From assembly GCA_048499435.1 (NCBI GenBank), contig JASNZW010000008.1, forward strand, positions 62,001 to 126,000: a stretch of DNA of 64,000 bases. Direction: 5' to 3'. Below the pieces are notes generated by a model that was not told the DNA's origin, ran no database searches, and saw only the letters and a program-made list of their open reading frames with translations. A program made the translations under genes and the position numbers. How positions within the stretch are numbered: position 1 is the stretch's first letter; each line of letters starts with the position of its first letter. Below are positions 44,121 through 53,012 of the stretch, one piece after another. Source of the stretch: DAOTWC01 sp048499435. GTDB lineage: Bacteria > Chloroflexota > Anaerolineae > Aggregatilineales > Phototrophicaceae.

Positions 44121-45431
44121 TCAGCCGCCCACCGCCGCCAGCAGAATATCGCACACTTCGCCGGCCAGCGCCCCCACAGCACACAGCGCGCGCGTTTGCA
44201 GCAGCGCCTGCTCCGGGACGTCGAAGGCGTAAATCGGGGTGGCCTGCCCCACGCCGGACGCCGTAATCACGGTGGGAATAAAGGCCGGGTAATTCAGCAG
44301 ATTCTCCGGCAGGCCCTCCACCGCCTGCAGCGCGTACAGCTCCGCGCCGCTGGCCGGCATAATGGGCGCGAAAACGTCCGCGATGAGCAGGCGGCCGTCC
44401 TGGTCAAATTCCAGCGGGGCCTGCGCACCAAACGCCGGCGGCAGCAGAACAGCGTCGTCCGTGCCCGCGTACAGGATAGTCAGGCCGCTGGGGACGAACA
44501 CGCGCAGCGCCAGGCCGGAAGGCGCGCTGCCGTCAGGGACCAGCCGCAGAATCACCGCCCCTTCGATGCGCAGGCTCACGCCGTTGACAGTGATGTCCGC
44601 AGCCACGCCGTCCGGAAGCTGCACGTACAACAGCGACGGCGGCACGGCGTCGCACAGCGGCGCTTCAATGCCAGTGCGCAGGAAGAAGGTCTGCATCGGG
44701 CCGCGCGCGCCGGGTTCGATCACAGGCAGGCCCTTCGCGGCGGCGTCGGGCGCGGCCAGCGACGTCTGCCGCTTCCACACTATCCCGGCGTTCACCCAGG
44801 CGAACGGGATGCCGTCAGCCGGCTGCGCCACGCGCAGCCATTGGCCGTCAGGCGTCACGCCGTCAAGCTGGAGGACGCTGTTGGCGGGAAACGCCGCTAT
44901 TGGCTGCGCCGCGCTGTTCCCGATGGGCGGCGCGGCGTAGGCGTCCAGGCCCTGGCCGACGGTCACGGCCAGCGGCGCGGCCAGCGCGCGCAGCGCGGCG
45001 TCCCGGCTGACGCCGTTGGTCAGCGTCACATCGCCCAGCATGACAAACACCAGGCCGGGCGGCGGCACCGTCAGCGGCAGGTTGCCCTGTACATTCAGCA
45101 TCGCGATCCCCCATGTCCTGGCGCTCAGGTCAAACGCGCTGGTCTGGAGCGACTGCAAATCAAACAGGTCGGCGCGGTCGCCTGGCTGCGTGAACGCGCT
45201 GTCGTCGGCCTCCGCGTTAGGGTCAAACACCGCCGTGACAGCGCTCGCCCCATAGCAGGCGTGGTTGCCGCCGAGGTTGGCGCAGTTGAGCGCAAGCTGG
45301 CTGAACGCGGCCTCGGCCTGGGCGGGGCAGCTGCCAGCTTCCTGCGCCGCGCTGCTGCCGCTGGCCAGCAGAAAGATGATGAGCAGTATAGAAATTGCAT
45401 ACCTGCCGGGTTGTAGGAACGGGCGTGTCAT
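44121..45431 (-). CDS. Exported protein with an SH3-like domain
   Basis: A secreted or envelope protein of about 436 residues. A signal peptide (PGRYAISILLIIFLLASGSSA) precedes a Cys-containing N-terminal part (CPAQAEAAF, LNCANLGGNHACYG). An SH3b-like segment (NSVLQLDGVTPDGQWLRVAQ then GIPFAWVNAG) sits at about residues 195-235, and a beta-rich C-terminal part follows. SH3b domains often bind cell-wall or surface polymers. ATG 45431 has AAGGA at proper distance and is preferred to 45470. Function unknown; it lies opposite to the polysaccharide genes. Confidence 0.72.
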   Translation of the reverse strand: MTRPFLQPGRYAISILLIIFLLASGSSAAQEAGSCPAQAEAAFSQLALNCANLGGNHACYGASAVTAVFDPNAEADDSAFTQPGDRADLFDLQSLQTSAFDLSARTWGIAMLNVQGNLPLTVPPPGLVFVMLGDVTLTNGVSRDAALRALAAPLAVTVGQGLDAYAAPPIGNSAAQPIAAFPANSVLQLDGVTPDGQWLRVAQPADGIPFAWVNAGIVWKRQTSLAAPDAAAKGLPVIEPGARGPMQTFFLRTGIEAPLCDAVPPSLLYVQLPDGVAADITVNGVSLRIEGAVILRLVPDGSAPSGLALRVFVPSGLTILYAGTDDAVLLPPAFGAQAPLEFDQDGRLLIADVFAPIMPASGAELYALQAVEGLPENLLNYPAFIPTVITASGVGQATPIYAFDVPEQALLQTRALCAVGALAGEVCDILLAAVGG

Positions 45432-45632
45432 GGTTTGTCCTTGCCGGTACAACCGCTGTAAGCAGCGCACGTGGGTAAAAGAATTACCGTTGTTACTGTA
45501 TATCTATTTTAAGGCCATAATGGCACGGATGCGTTAGAAATTACAAACCTGAAAAGCAGGTTTCTGTTGTGATGCTGTGGGGTACGCTTGCTAACAGTAT
45601 GTGATAGACTGAAACTGTCGTGAGGAGCCTGG

Positions 45633-47339
45633 GTGTCGATGGAACTTGAACTGGTTCAGTACCTTAACCGGCTGCGGCGGTGGCTGTGGCTGATTATTCT
45701 GGCGGCCTTCCTGGGCGGCGGCTTCGCCTTTGTGATCGCCAGCACACGCCCGCCCGTGTACCGCGCCGAGGCCACGCTGCTGATCGGCAGCTTTATCCAG
45801 GCGCCTAACCCCGACGTCGCGGAAATTCGCACCGGCATCGAGCTGGCGCAGACCTATGTCGAGCTGGTGCAAAGCTACGACGTGCTTCAGCGCACCGCCG
45901 CCGCGCTGGACCTGGCGCTCACGCCGCAGCAGCTAACAGAGATCATTGATGTGAGCGTTGTGCGCGGCACATCGCTGCTGCGGCTGGTCACAACGTACAG
46001 CGACCCGGTTATCGCCGCCGACATCACCAACACCATCGCCGCGGAGGTCATCAACAGCAGCCCAACCAACCTGACGCCGGGCCAGCAAAGCCAGATCAGC
46101 TTCCTCAACAACCAGATCGAGACGCTCGCGGCGCAGGTCGAGGCGGCGCGCCAACAGTTGGCTGACCTCAATAAGCAGATCGAAAGCAGCAGCGACCAGG
46201 GCGAGATTGACGCGCTGACAGCGCGCTACACAACCGTCGTGGACCAGGTTAACCAGGCCACCGCCACTATCGCCCAGTTTTCGGCCACGATCGCCACCAT
46301 GCAGCAGCGCACAAACTCGATTGATCTGGTGGACCGCGCCCGCATCCCCACTGAACCCAGCGGCACAGGTATCGGCGTGATAACCGCGTTTGGCGCCGTC
46401 ATCGGCGCGGCGCTGGCCGTCGGGGCGATCCTGCTGCTGGAATACTTCAACGACAACCTGCGAACATCAGAAGAGGTCGCCCAGGCGCTCGCGCTGCCGG
46501 TGCTGGCCTCCATCCCGCGCTTCGGCTCGTCCGCCGACACCCACGAAAACCGCCTCATCAGCCAGCCGGATGTGCCCACCTCTGTAGCAGAGGGCTACCG
46601 GAAGCTGCGCACCAACCTGCTCTTTGCCGCCGGCCAGGGCAAAAAAGGCGTTTTCATTATCACCAGCCCCGGCCCGTCAGAAGGCAAAACCGTGACCTCC
46701 AGCAACCTGGCGGTCGCGCTGGCGATGGCCGGGCTGCGCGTGCTGCTGATAGACGCAGACCTGCGCCGCCCGAAGGTCCACGAAGTCTTTGGCCTTGACA
46801 ACACCATCGGCCTGACGTCGCTGCTGCTGGCCGAACCCTCGCAGGCCCAGGCCGCCGGGACCAACGGCAGCGACACGCTGGCGGCTGTCAGCTTCCGCGA
46901 CTGTCTCCAGGACACCGAAGTCCCCGGCCTGCGCGTTATCACCAGCGGCTTTATTCCCTCCAACCCCACCGAGATTCTCGGCTCGATGCTGATCCAGCGC
47001 TGGGTGCGCACCTTTCTGGAATCGTCGAACATTGACATTGTGCTGATTGACACGCCGCCCTGCCTGGTCGTGGCTGACAGCATGACGATAGCCACCTCCG
47101 CCCGCGCCGACGTTATCCTGGTGGTGGACGCGCGGCGCACCCGCCGCAGCCAGGCCTACCGCGCCAAAGAGCAGTTCGTCCGCATTGACCGTGAGATCAA
47201 AGGCGTTGTGCTCAACGGCGTTGACCTGCGCGACGAATACTACGGCTACACCTACTACGACTATTATTACGCGCCCGCTGACCAACAGCCCAAACCGACC
47301 GCCTGGCGGCGGGCTTTGGGCCTGCGCGAGAAACGCTGA
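45633..47339 (+). CDS. Chain-length determinant/BY-type tyrosine autokinase (Wzc-like)
   Basis: A 568-residue polysaccharide co-polymerase. An N-terminal Wzz domain (membrane segments about 19-36 and 248-269) encloses a periplasmic-type coiled coil (about 150-230). The cytoplasmic kinase has Walker A GPSEGKT (347-353), Walker A' LLIDADLRRP and Walker B VLIDTPP. The tail before the C-terminus is a tyrosine cluster (DEYYGYTYYDYYYAP) that is autophosphorylated in trans in this family. Start GTG 45633, with GAGGAG 5 bases upstream. It controls polymer length and export. Confidence 0.94.
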   Translation: MSMELELVQYLNRLRRWLWLIILAAFLGGGFAFVIASTRPPVYRAEATLLIGSFIQAPNPDVAEIRTGIELAQTYVELVQSYDVLQRTAAALDLALTPQQLTEIIDVSVVRGTSLLRLVTTYSDPVIAADITNTIAAEVINSSPTNLTPGQQSQISFLNNQIETLAAQVEAARQQLADLNKQIESSSDQGEIDALTARYTTVVDQVNQATATIAQFSATIATMQQRTNSIDLVDRARIPTEPSGTGIGVITAFGAVIGAALAVGAILLLEYFNDNLRTSEEVAQALALPVLASIPRFGSSADTHENRLISQPDVPTSVAEGYRKLRTNLLFAAGQGKKGVFIITSPGPSEGKTVTSSNLAVALAMAGLRVLLIDADLRRPKVHEVFGLDNTIGLTSLLLAEPSQAQAAGTNGSDTLAAVSFRDCLQDTEVPGLRVITSGFIPSNPTEILGSMLIQRWVRTFLESSNIDIVLIDTPPCLVVADSMTIATSARADVILVVDARRTRRSQAYRAKEQFVRIDREIKGVVLNGVDLRDEYYGYTYYDYYYAPADQQPKPTAWRRALGLREKR

Positions 47340-47351
47340 GCTGAGCCAGTT

Positions 47352-49367
47352 ATGACCGGTATTGAAACCCCCCTGCTCCCCGACGCCCCGCAGCCGATTC
47401 GCAAAAGCCGGCGCCGGCGGCGGTCGCGCGTGTCGCGCCGCCTGCGCCATCTGTTCCAGCGGACAGTCAACCGGCGAACGCTGTTCATCGCGTTCATCGC
47501 GCTGCTGACGGCGGTTATCGGCGGCCTGGTTGTGATCACCGATTCAGTCAACCGGGTTCAGACCTCCACCGGCAGCGTAGACCGGGTAATCCGTTCGCTG
47601 GCCAATAAGCCGTTCGCTGAGTGGGCGCTGGACGATTTCGAGCGCCTGCGCCTCAGCGTCAGCGAATTCGCCAGCACCCTGGAAACGGCGCGCCAGCGCA
47701 CCGGATTCCTGCGTCCGCTGATCCCCGGCGACCAACTGGCGGCCAATTTCCACCTGCTGGACGCCGCCCACGAGATCGCTCTGGCCGCTGACGACATCCT
47801 CGCTGGCGCGCAGCCGACGCTGTTCTTCCTGGTCGCCGGCGAAGAGGACACCAGCGGCGCGCAGATCTCCAGCGGCGTGCGCGTGATTGACCTGCTGCGC
47901 ATTGGCCTACCGCGCTTTGCGGACGCTGGCGCGCACCTGGACGCCGCCAGCGCCGCGCTTGACAACCTCAACGCTGACGCGCTCACGCCTGAACACCTGC
48001 TGCAGGCTGAAACGCTGCGCCAGTATCACAGCCTGCTGGCGGACGCCAACGCGGTTTTAATGGATGCGCCCGAAGCGCTGACAACCGCGCTGGGTGTGTT
48101 CGAAAAACAGCGTTATCTGATTCTCTCGCAGAACAGCGACGAGCTGCGGCCTGCCGGCGGCTACATCAGCACCTACGGCCTGATCCGCGTGGACAGCGGG
48201 CGGGTGAGCGATTACAGCTACAGCGCGACAACCGCCAGCAGCCCCAACCCGCCGACAGGCACAGCGGCGGCTGAAATAGATATCCCTGACTGGTGGATAC
48301 GTTACAACCAGCCAGTTTACGCCGCCTGGGATGGGAGCTGGGAGCCGGACTTCCCCACAACCGCCGAGATGGCGCGCTGGTACTACGACACCGGCAGCAA
48401 CCCACAGTCGCCTATCGACGGCGTGATCGCGGTTGATCTCGTCGGCTTTGAGTATATGCTGGAAGCCCTGGGCAGCGTCACCGTGCCGGGCTACGATCAG
48501 ACGGTCAGCGCAGACAACTTCCGCCAGGTGATCTACGATATTCGCTCGTCGGGCGAGGACAACAGCCCGCACAAACGCTTCCTGGCCGCCCTTTACCAGC
48601 AGCTATTTCGCCAGTGGCAAACCGTCAGCCGGGACGCGGAAGCCGGGCGCGCGCTGTTCAGCGCCACGCTGCGCGCCCTGCAGGAAAAGCATCTCATGCT
48701 CTACTTCACCGACCCGCGCCTCAACCGGCTGGCGCAGCGGCTCGGCTGGGATGGCGCACAGCTTCCAGCGCGCGACCACGATTATTTTATGGCTGTAGAG
48801 GCCAACCTGGGCAACAAGTCGAACCGCTCGGTTATCCGGCGCACAACGCTTGATGTCCGCATTGAGCCTGCTGGCTCGTTCGTCAACCGCGCCACACTGA
48901 CCTACGACTACCCGGCGTCAGTGGCTGAGGATGACCCGGCGGTGAACGCCGAGTATCACGGGCCGCTGGACTACAACAGCCTGCTTCAGATATTCCTGCC
49001 AGCGGGCAGCGTGCTGTTGGACACGGTTAATTTCCCCGCCGCGCCGCTTCAGGTGCCGGGGCAGGATCATATGCGGCTGGTGACGCGCATTAACATCCCG
49101 TACAACACCAGCAGCCGTTTTCAACTGGATTACAGCTCGCCGCTGCGGGTGGAAACGTTCGGTGACTACAACCGCTACCGGCTGCTGGTGCAGAAACAGC
49201 CGGGGACACTGGCGGAAGCGGTGGACCTGCAAATCTCGCTGCCGCCCGGCGCGCAGATTGTCAGCGTCACACCCGAAACCGTCGCCACCTATGATCTCGA
49301 CCGGCCGATCCTGGAGTTCCGTCTGCGCCTGAACACTGATCAGTGGGTGGAGATCATCTATAAGTAA
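47352..49367 (+). CDS. DUF4012 membrane-anchored protein
   Basis: A 671-residue protein. A basic cytoplasmic N-terminus (RKSRRRRRSRVSRRLRHLF) precedes one membrane helix (about 40-60), with the rest outside. It matches the DUF4012 family known from Gram-positive-type envelopes: NFHLLDAAHEIALAADDIL, RYLILSQNSDELRPAGGYIS and DLVGFEYMLEALGSVTVPGY. The family has no assigned reaction and often occurs in polysaccharide loci beside chain-length or LytR-type proteins. Here it starts 12 bp after the tyrosine kinase, so the two are surely co-transcribed. Confidence 0.88.
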   Translation: MTGIETPLLPDAPQPIRKSRRRRRSRVSRRLRHLFQRTVNRRTLFIAFIALLTAVIGGLVVITDSVNRVQTSTGSVDRVIRSLANKPFAEWALDDFERLRLSVSEFASTLETARQRTGFLRPLIPGDQLAANFHLLDAAHEIALAADDILAGAQPTLFFLVAGEEDTSGAQISSGVRVIDLLRIGLPRFADAGAHLDAASAALDNLNADALTPEHLLQAETLRQYHSLLADANAVLMDAPEALTTALGVFEKQRYLILSQNSDELRPAGGYISTYGLIRVDSGRVSDYSYSATTASSPNPPTGTAAAEIDIPDWWIRYNQPVYAAWDGSWEPDFPTTAEMARWYYDTGSNPQSPIDGVIAVDLVGFEYMLEALGSVTVPGYDQTVSADNFRQVIYDIRSSGEDNSPHKRFLAALYQQLFRQWQTVSRDAEAGRALFSATLRALQEKHLMLYFTDPRLNRLAQRLGWDGAQLPARDHDYFMAVEANLGNKSNRSVIRRTTLDVRIEPAGSFVNRATLTYDYPASVAEDDPAVNAEYHGPLDYNSLLQIFLPAGSVLLDTVNFPAAPLQVPGQDHMRLVTRINIPYNTSSRFQLDYSSPLRVETFGDYNRYRLLVQKQPGTLAEAVDLQISLPPGAQIVSVTPETVATYDLDRPILEFRLRLNTDQWVEIIYK

Positions 49368-49386
49368 AAAGCGGGCCGGCAGGACA

Positions 49387-51735
49387 TCACAGCACCCACA
49401 GGGTGCGGCCGTCGGTCCACAGATGCAGCGGCCCGCGCTCATCAGTGCGGAACAGCGGCGTGTCCGCCAGCAGCGCCAGCGTATCCGGGTCCGGGTCGCC
49501 CTGGCGGTTTGTTGGGTCGCTCTGCACGACAGCGACCTGCGGCTGCACCGCCGCCAGAAACACGCGGTCCAGCGAGTCAGCGCCGGCGTGGCGCGGAAGC
49601 TGCAGGACAGTCGCCAGCGGCCACTGGCCGCCGTCGAGCAGCGCCGCCTGCCCGTCCTGGCTTAAGTCCGACGTGAGCAGAAACGACACCGCGCCGTAGC
49701 TCAGCCGCAGCGTCAGCGCGCTGTCGTTCAGCGAGTTCGTCAGCGACGGCCGGGCCTGCGGGTGCAGCACCTCTATCAGCGTGCCGTCGTCAATAACAAG
49801 CCGGTAGCCGGCGCGCGCTTCCACAACCGGGTAACTGCTCAGGGCCTGCTGGAGCGCCTGGTACGACTCGCTCAGATTAGGCTGGCCGTTGGTCAGCACC
49901 ATGCCGACATTGTAGCGGCCCAGCACCGCCGAAAGCGCGCCGTACTCAAATTCGTCCGGCTGGGTGATAACCAGGACCTCCAGCGTGCGGTCGTTAAATG
50001 GCAGCCGGTCGCCAATGGCTGTCAGCAGGCGCGCCGGGTATCTGCCGCCGTCAATCAATATATGCGCGCCGCCAGGGGTCTGCACCAGCACGGCGTTGCT
50101 GTGGCCAACGTCGAGCAGCCACACATGCAGTTGGCCGTCCGGGCGGGCGGCCAGCAGCGCCCCCATCAGTATCAGCGTCATGATAGCCGCCACCGCGCTG
50201 GCGGCCAGCACAGCCCGCGAGCGCACGAAACGCGCCAGCCGCCGCGCCCATTCCGGTTGAGAGGCCTCCATTAACGCCACTCCTATCAACAGCGCGAGAT
50301 ACAGCGCCACCAGGCGCGGGTCAGGCAGCACCGCGACATCAGCAAAGGGCAGCGCAGCGAACACCCGCACGACCGACGTTGTCCACCCCAGCAGAACCAG
50401 ATCATACCAGTAAAGAAGCTGGCTGACGGCGAGCACAGGTGTCGCCAGCACCGCCGCCGCGCCCAGCAGCAGCAGCGCCGCCTGCGCCGGGACGATCAGC
50501 AGGTTGACCAGCAGCAGCACCAGCGACAGGCGGCCAAAGTACAGCGCCGCCAGCGGCAGCGTCATGACCTGCGCCGCCAGCGTAATGGCCAACGGCTCAG
50601 CCAGAAAACCCGCTGTGACGTTCGCCAGGCGGCCAGGGAAAAGACGCGCCAGCAGAGCATTCAGCCGCGCCGTCAGCGGGTCAGCGTACAGCGTCAGGCT
50701 CAGCGTGGCAAACAGGCTAAGCTGAAACCCGACATCCCACAGCACGGTCGGGTTCAGCAGCGACAGCGCCAGCACCGCCAGCGCCAGCGAAGCAGGCACG
50801 AACGAACGCCGCTTCAGCGCGCCGGCGATCACCAGCAGGGCGCTCATAAGCGCGGCGCGCAGCACCGCCGCCTGCGCCCCCACCAGCACCGTGTACACCA
50901 GGATAATGGCGATCCCGGCGGCGGCGGCCCAGCCGCGCGGCACACGCGCCCGCCGCAGCAGGCTTTGCAGAACGCCGCTGAGGATCACCATATTGAAGCC
51001 GCTGATAGCGATGATGTGAGACGCGCCCACCGTCGCGAAATCAGCGCGCAGCGCCGGCGCGATGCCGCTTTCATCGCCCAGCAGGATGCCGGCCAGCAGG
51101 CCCGCCTGCGGCTCTGGCAGGCTGGCCGCGATGCTGCGCGCGGCGGCGGCCTTCACGTCCAGCAGGCCGGCGTACAGCGGGCTGCCCAGGCCGGAGGCCA
51201 GCACCTCAACCGCCGCGCCCGGCATCACGCTGAACACGCCGCCGCGCGCCAGGTAATCGGCATAGGAAAACGTGTCGAACACCGCCGGCACAGCGAGGCT
51301 GCCGGTCACAGCGACCCGGTCGCCATAGCGCGCCGCCGCGTTCAGCGGCGCCTCAGCCAGCACCAGCCCTGCGGTGGGCGTCGTCTGGCCGGCGCGCGTG
51401 ATCGTCTCGGTTTCAACGCGCAGCAGCAGTCGGTCGCCGCGCACAGCGGGTTCCGCCGTTACCAGCCCGGTCAGCGTAAGGCCGCCGACATTGTTATAGC
51501 GCGCGACATCGCTGGTGACGGGGACCAGCGCCATCCGCAGGCCGCCCAGCGTAAACGCCACCAGCGCGATCATCACCCAGCGCAGCGCCGCATCGGCGCG
51601 CGCCAGCCAGGCCGCCACCAGCGCCAGCCCCACCAACCCCAGCCACAGCGCGGCGGCCAGCGCAGAGCCGGTGTCGTTATTGGCCGCCAGGACGATGCCC
51701 GCCGCCCAACCTAACGCCACATAGATCAGGCGCAT
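49387..51735 (-). CDS. comEC: ComEC/Rec2 DNA-uptake channel with degenerate C-terminal domain
   Basis: A 782-residue membrane protein. An N-terminal hydrophobic/OB part (DUF4131-like, about 1-200) is followed by the competence membrane domain (SHIIAISGFNMVILSGVLQS, about 230-260, through about 500). The C-terminal metallo-beta-lactamase-like domain begins WLLDVGHSNAVLVQTPGGAH. The metal-binding signature is lost: where active proteins have S-H-x-D-x-D-H-x-G-G, this one reads TQPDEFEYGAL (about residue 592). It may pass DNA but not degrade the second strand. Together with comF it suggests transformation ability. Confidence 0.92.
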   Translation of the reverse strand: MRLIYVALGWAAGIVLAANNDTGSALAAALWLGLVGLALVAAWLARADAALRWVMIALVAFTLGGLRMALVPVTSDVARYNNVGGLTLTGLVTAEPAVRGDRLLLRVETETITRAGQTTPTAGLVLAEAPLNAAARYGDRVAVTGSLAVPAVFDTFSYADYLARGGVFSVMPGAAVEVLASGLGSPLYAGLLDVKAAAARSIAASLPEPQAGLLAGILLGDESGIAPALRADFATVGASHIIAISGFNMVILSGVLQSLLRRARVPRGWAAAAGIAIILVYTVLVGAQAAVLRAALMSALLVIAGALKRRSFVPASLALAVLALSLLNPTVLWDVGFQLSLFATLSLTLYADPLTARLNALLARLFPGRLANVTAGFLAEPLAITLAAQVMTLPLAALYFGRLSLVLLLVNLLIVPAQAALLLLGAAAVLATPVLAVSQLLYWYDLVLLGWTTSVVRVFAALPFADVAVLPDPRLVALYLALLIGVALMEASQPEWARRLARFVRSRAVLAASAVAAIMTLILMGALLAARPDGQLHVWLLDVGHSNAVLVQTPGGAHILIDGGRYPARLLTAIGDRLPFNDRTLEVLVITQPDEFEYGALSAVLGRYNVGMVLTNGQPNLSESYQALQQALSSYPVVEARAGYRLVIDDGTLIEVLHPQARPSLTNSLNDSALTLRLSYGAVSFLLTSDLSQDGQAALLDGGQWPLATVLQLPRHAGADSLDRVFLAAVQPQVAVVQSDPTNRQGDPDPDTLALLADTPLFRTDERGPLHLWTDGRTLWVL

Positions 51736-51822
51736 TAATGCTCAACTCACGTATACAGCGGCGCCAAAACAAAAAGGCGCCCGCACAATGGACACCCTTT
51801 CACTGGTTAAACGCGGCAGCGG

Positions 51823-52407
51823 CTACTTTCTGCTGCTGCTCTCCGGCCTGGCAGACACCTCAGCATCCACAGTTTCACGCGCGGCGAAACGGGGCTGCGC
51901 CGGCGCGGGCGCGGCGGCCGCGGGCGCGGGCAGGCTTTGCGGCTGCAGTTCGCTGGCGGGGCGCGGTGACTGCTTGACTTCCTGAATGCCGTTGCGAACC
52001 ACCGTCAAGGTCCTGAGCAGGTCCTGCTCAAGCTGGGTCAGCACTTCAAGGACGTAGCTGTCCGCCCCGGCCATCAGCGCGTCAGCTTCCTGCCGCGCCT
52101 GCTCAATAATGTTCGCGGCGCGGTTCTGGGCGGCCTGCACCGACACTTCCTGATCAAGAAGGTGCTCGCTGCGCTGCCGCGCGATCTGCACCACGCGGGC
52201 GGCTTCCTCGTTGGCCTGGGCCATAATGCGATCACGGGTGGCCAGCACGCGCGATGACTTCTCGATTTCTTCCGGGATCGAAATACGCATCTGGTCAATA
52301 ATCTCAAGGGCGCGTTCCTCATCAACAAGCGTGTACTTGCTGAAAGGCATGTGCCGCCCTTCGTCAATCAAATCTTCCAGGCGATCCACAAGATGCTGTA
52401 TATCCAT
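51823..52407 (-). CDS. Coiled-coil protein (ATP-synthase-b/DivIVA-like)
   Basis: A 194-residue protein. A short N-terminal helical part (DIQHLVDRLEDLIDEGRHMP, DEERALEIIDQMR) is followed by a long coiled coil (about 55-140: ARVVQIARQRSEHLLDQEVS, RAANIIEQARQEADALMAG) and a Pro/Ala-rich tail. It resembles V-type ATPase subunit H or ATP synthase b-like stalks in composition, but no ATPase genes are near. It lies 17 bp after coaD in the same direction. GAGGGGAGC precedes the ATG. Role unknown; a scaffold or division-related protein is possible. Confidence 0.75.
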   Translation of the reverse strand: MDIQHLVDRLEDLIDEGRHMPFSKYTLVDEERALEIIDQMRISIPEEIEKSSRVLATRDRIMAQANEEAARVVQIARQRSEHLLDQEVSVQAAQNRAANIIEQARQEADALMAGADSYVLEVLTQLEQDLLRTLTVVRNGIQEVKQSPRPASELQPQSLPAPAAAAPAPAQPRFAARETVDAEVSARPESSSRK

Positions 52408-52424
52408 TACGCTGCTCCCCTCTG

Positions 52425-52955
52425 TTAATCCCGGATGCTGATAGTATAGCCCGGACTATCCTGGTTTGCGTGCAGTTCCGCAAAGCGCGCCGTCAGCGCA
52501 GTAACCACAAATGGCGGCACCATGCTTGAAACGTCCCCGCCCAGCTCAGCGATTTCGCGAATCGTGCTGGAGCTGATATGGAGATGGCGCTCATCCGTCA
52601 TGATCGAAACGGTCTCGATCTCTGGCGCCAGCTTTTTATTGGCGATCCCCATCCTGAATTCTAGCTCAAAATCGGAAAAAACGCGCAACCCCCGGATGAG
52701 CGCCATCGCGCCCACCTCTCTCGCATAGTTTACAGTCAAACCAGAGTAGAGCGCCACCCGGATATTAGCTTCATCCTTAAACGCCTCCTGCGCCAGCGCC
52801 AGGCGTTCTTCCGCTGTAAACAGCAGGCGCTTCTTCGGCATGTCGTAAATGGCAACGATAACCTCATCGAAAATCTTCGCGGCCCGCAGCGCGATATCGA
52901 TGTGGCCGTTGTGAATCGGGTCCAGCGATGCCGGGTACAGCGCGGAACGGCTCAT
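52425..52955 (-). CDS. coaD: Phosphopantetheine adenylyltransferase
   Basis: A 176-residue enzyme that makes dephospho-CoA from ATP and 4'-phosphopantetheine. The nucleotidyltransferase motif HxGH is His15-Asn-Gly17-His18 within YPASLDPIHNGHIDIA, and the ISSSTIRE segment (ISSTxxR) binds the ATP phosphates. LIRGLRVFSDFELEFRMGIANK matches CoaD. The C-terminus is about 12 residues longer than E. coli CoaD. It sits between recG and a coiled-coil gene on the same strand. Confidence 0.95.
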   Translation of the reverse strand: MSRSALYPASLDPIHNGHIDIALRAAKIFDEVIVAIYDMPKKRLLFTAEERLALAQEAFKDEANIRVALYSGLTVNYAREVGAMALIRGLRVFSDFELEFRMGIANKKLAPEIETVSIMTDERHLHISSSTIREIAELGGDVSSMVPPFVVTALTARFAELHANQDSPGYTISIRD

Positions 52956-53012
52956 GCATCAACCTCCATCGTAACCAATCACTGCCGGGGCGGCGGCCCG
53001 GCGCCGCGCCCG

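Noticed and set aside
45545..45563. AAACCTG-AAAAG-CAGGTTT hairpin in the divergent region
   Set aside because: Seven pairs with no T-run, upstream of both genes; it is not placed as a terminator and I cannot assign it as an operator.
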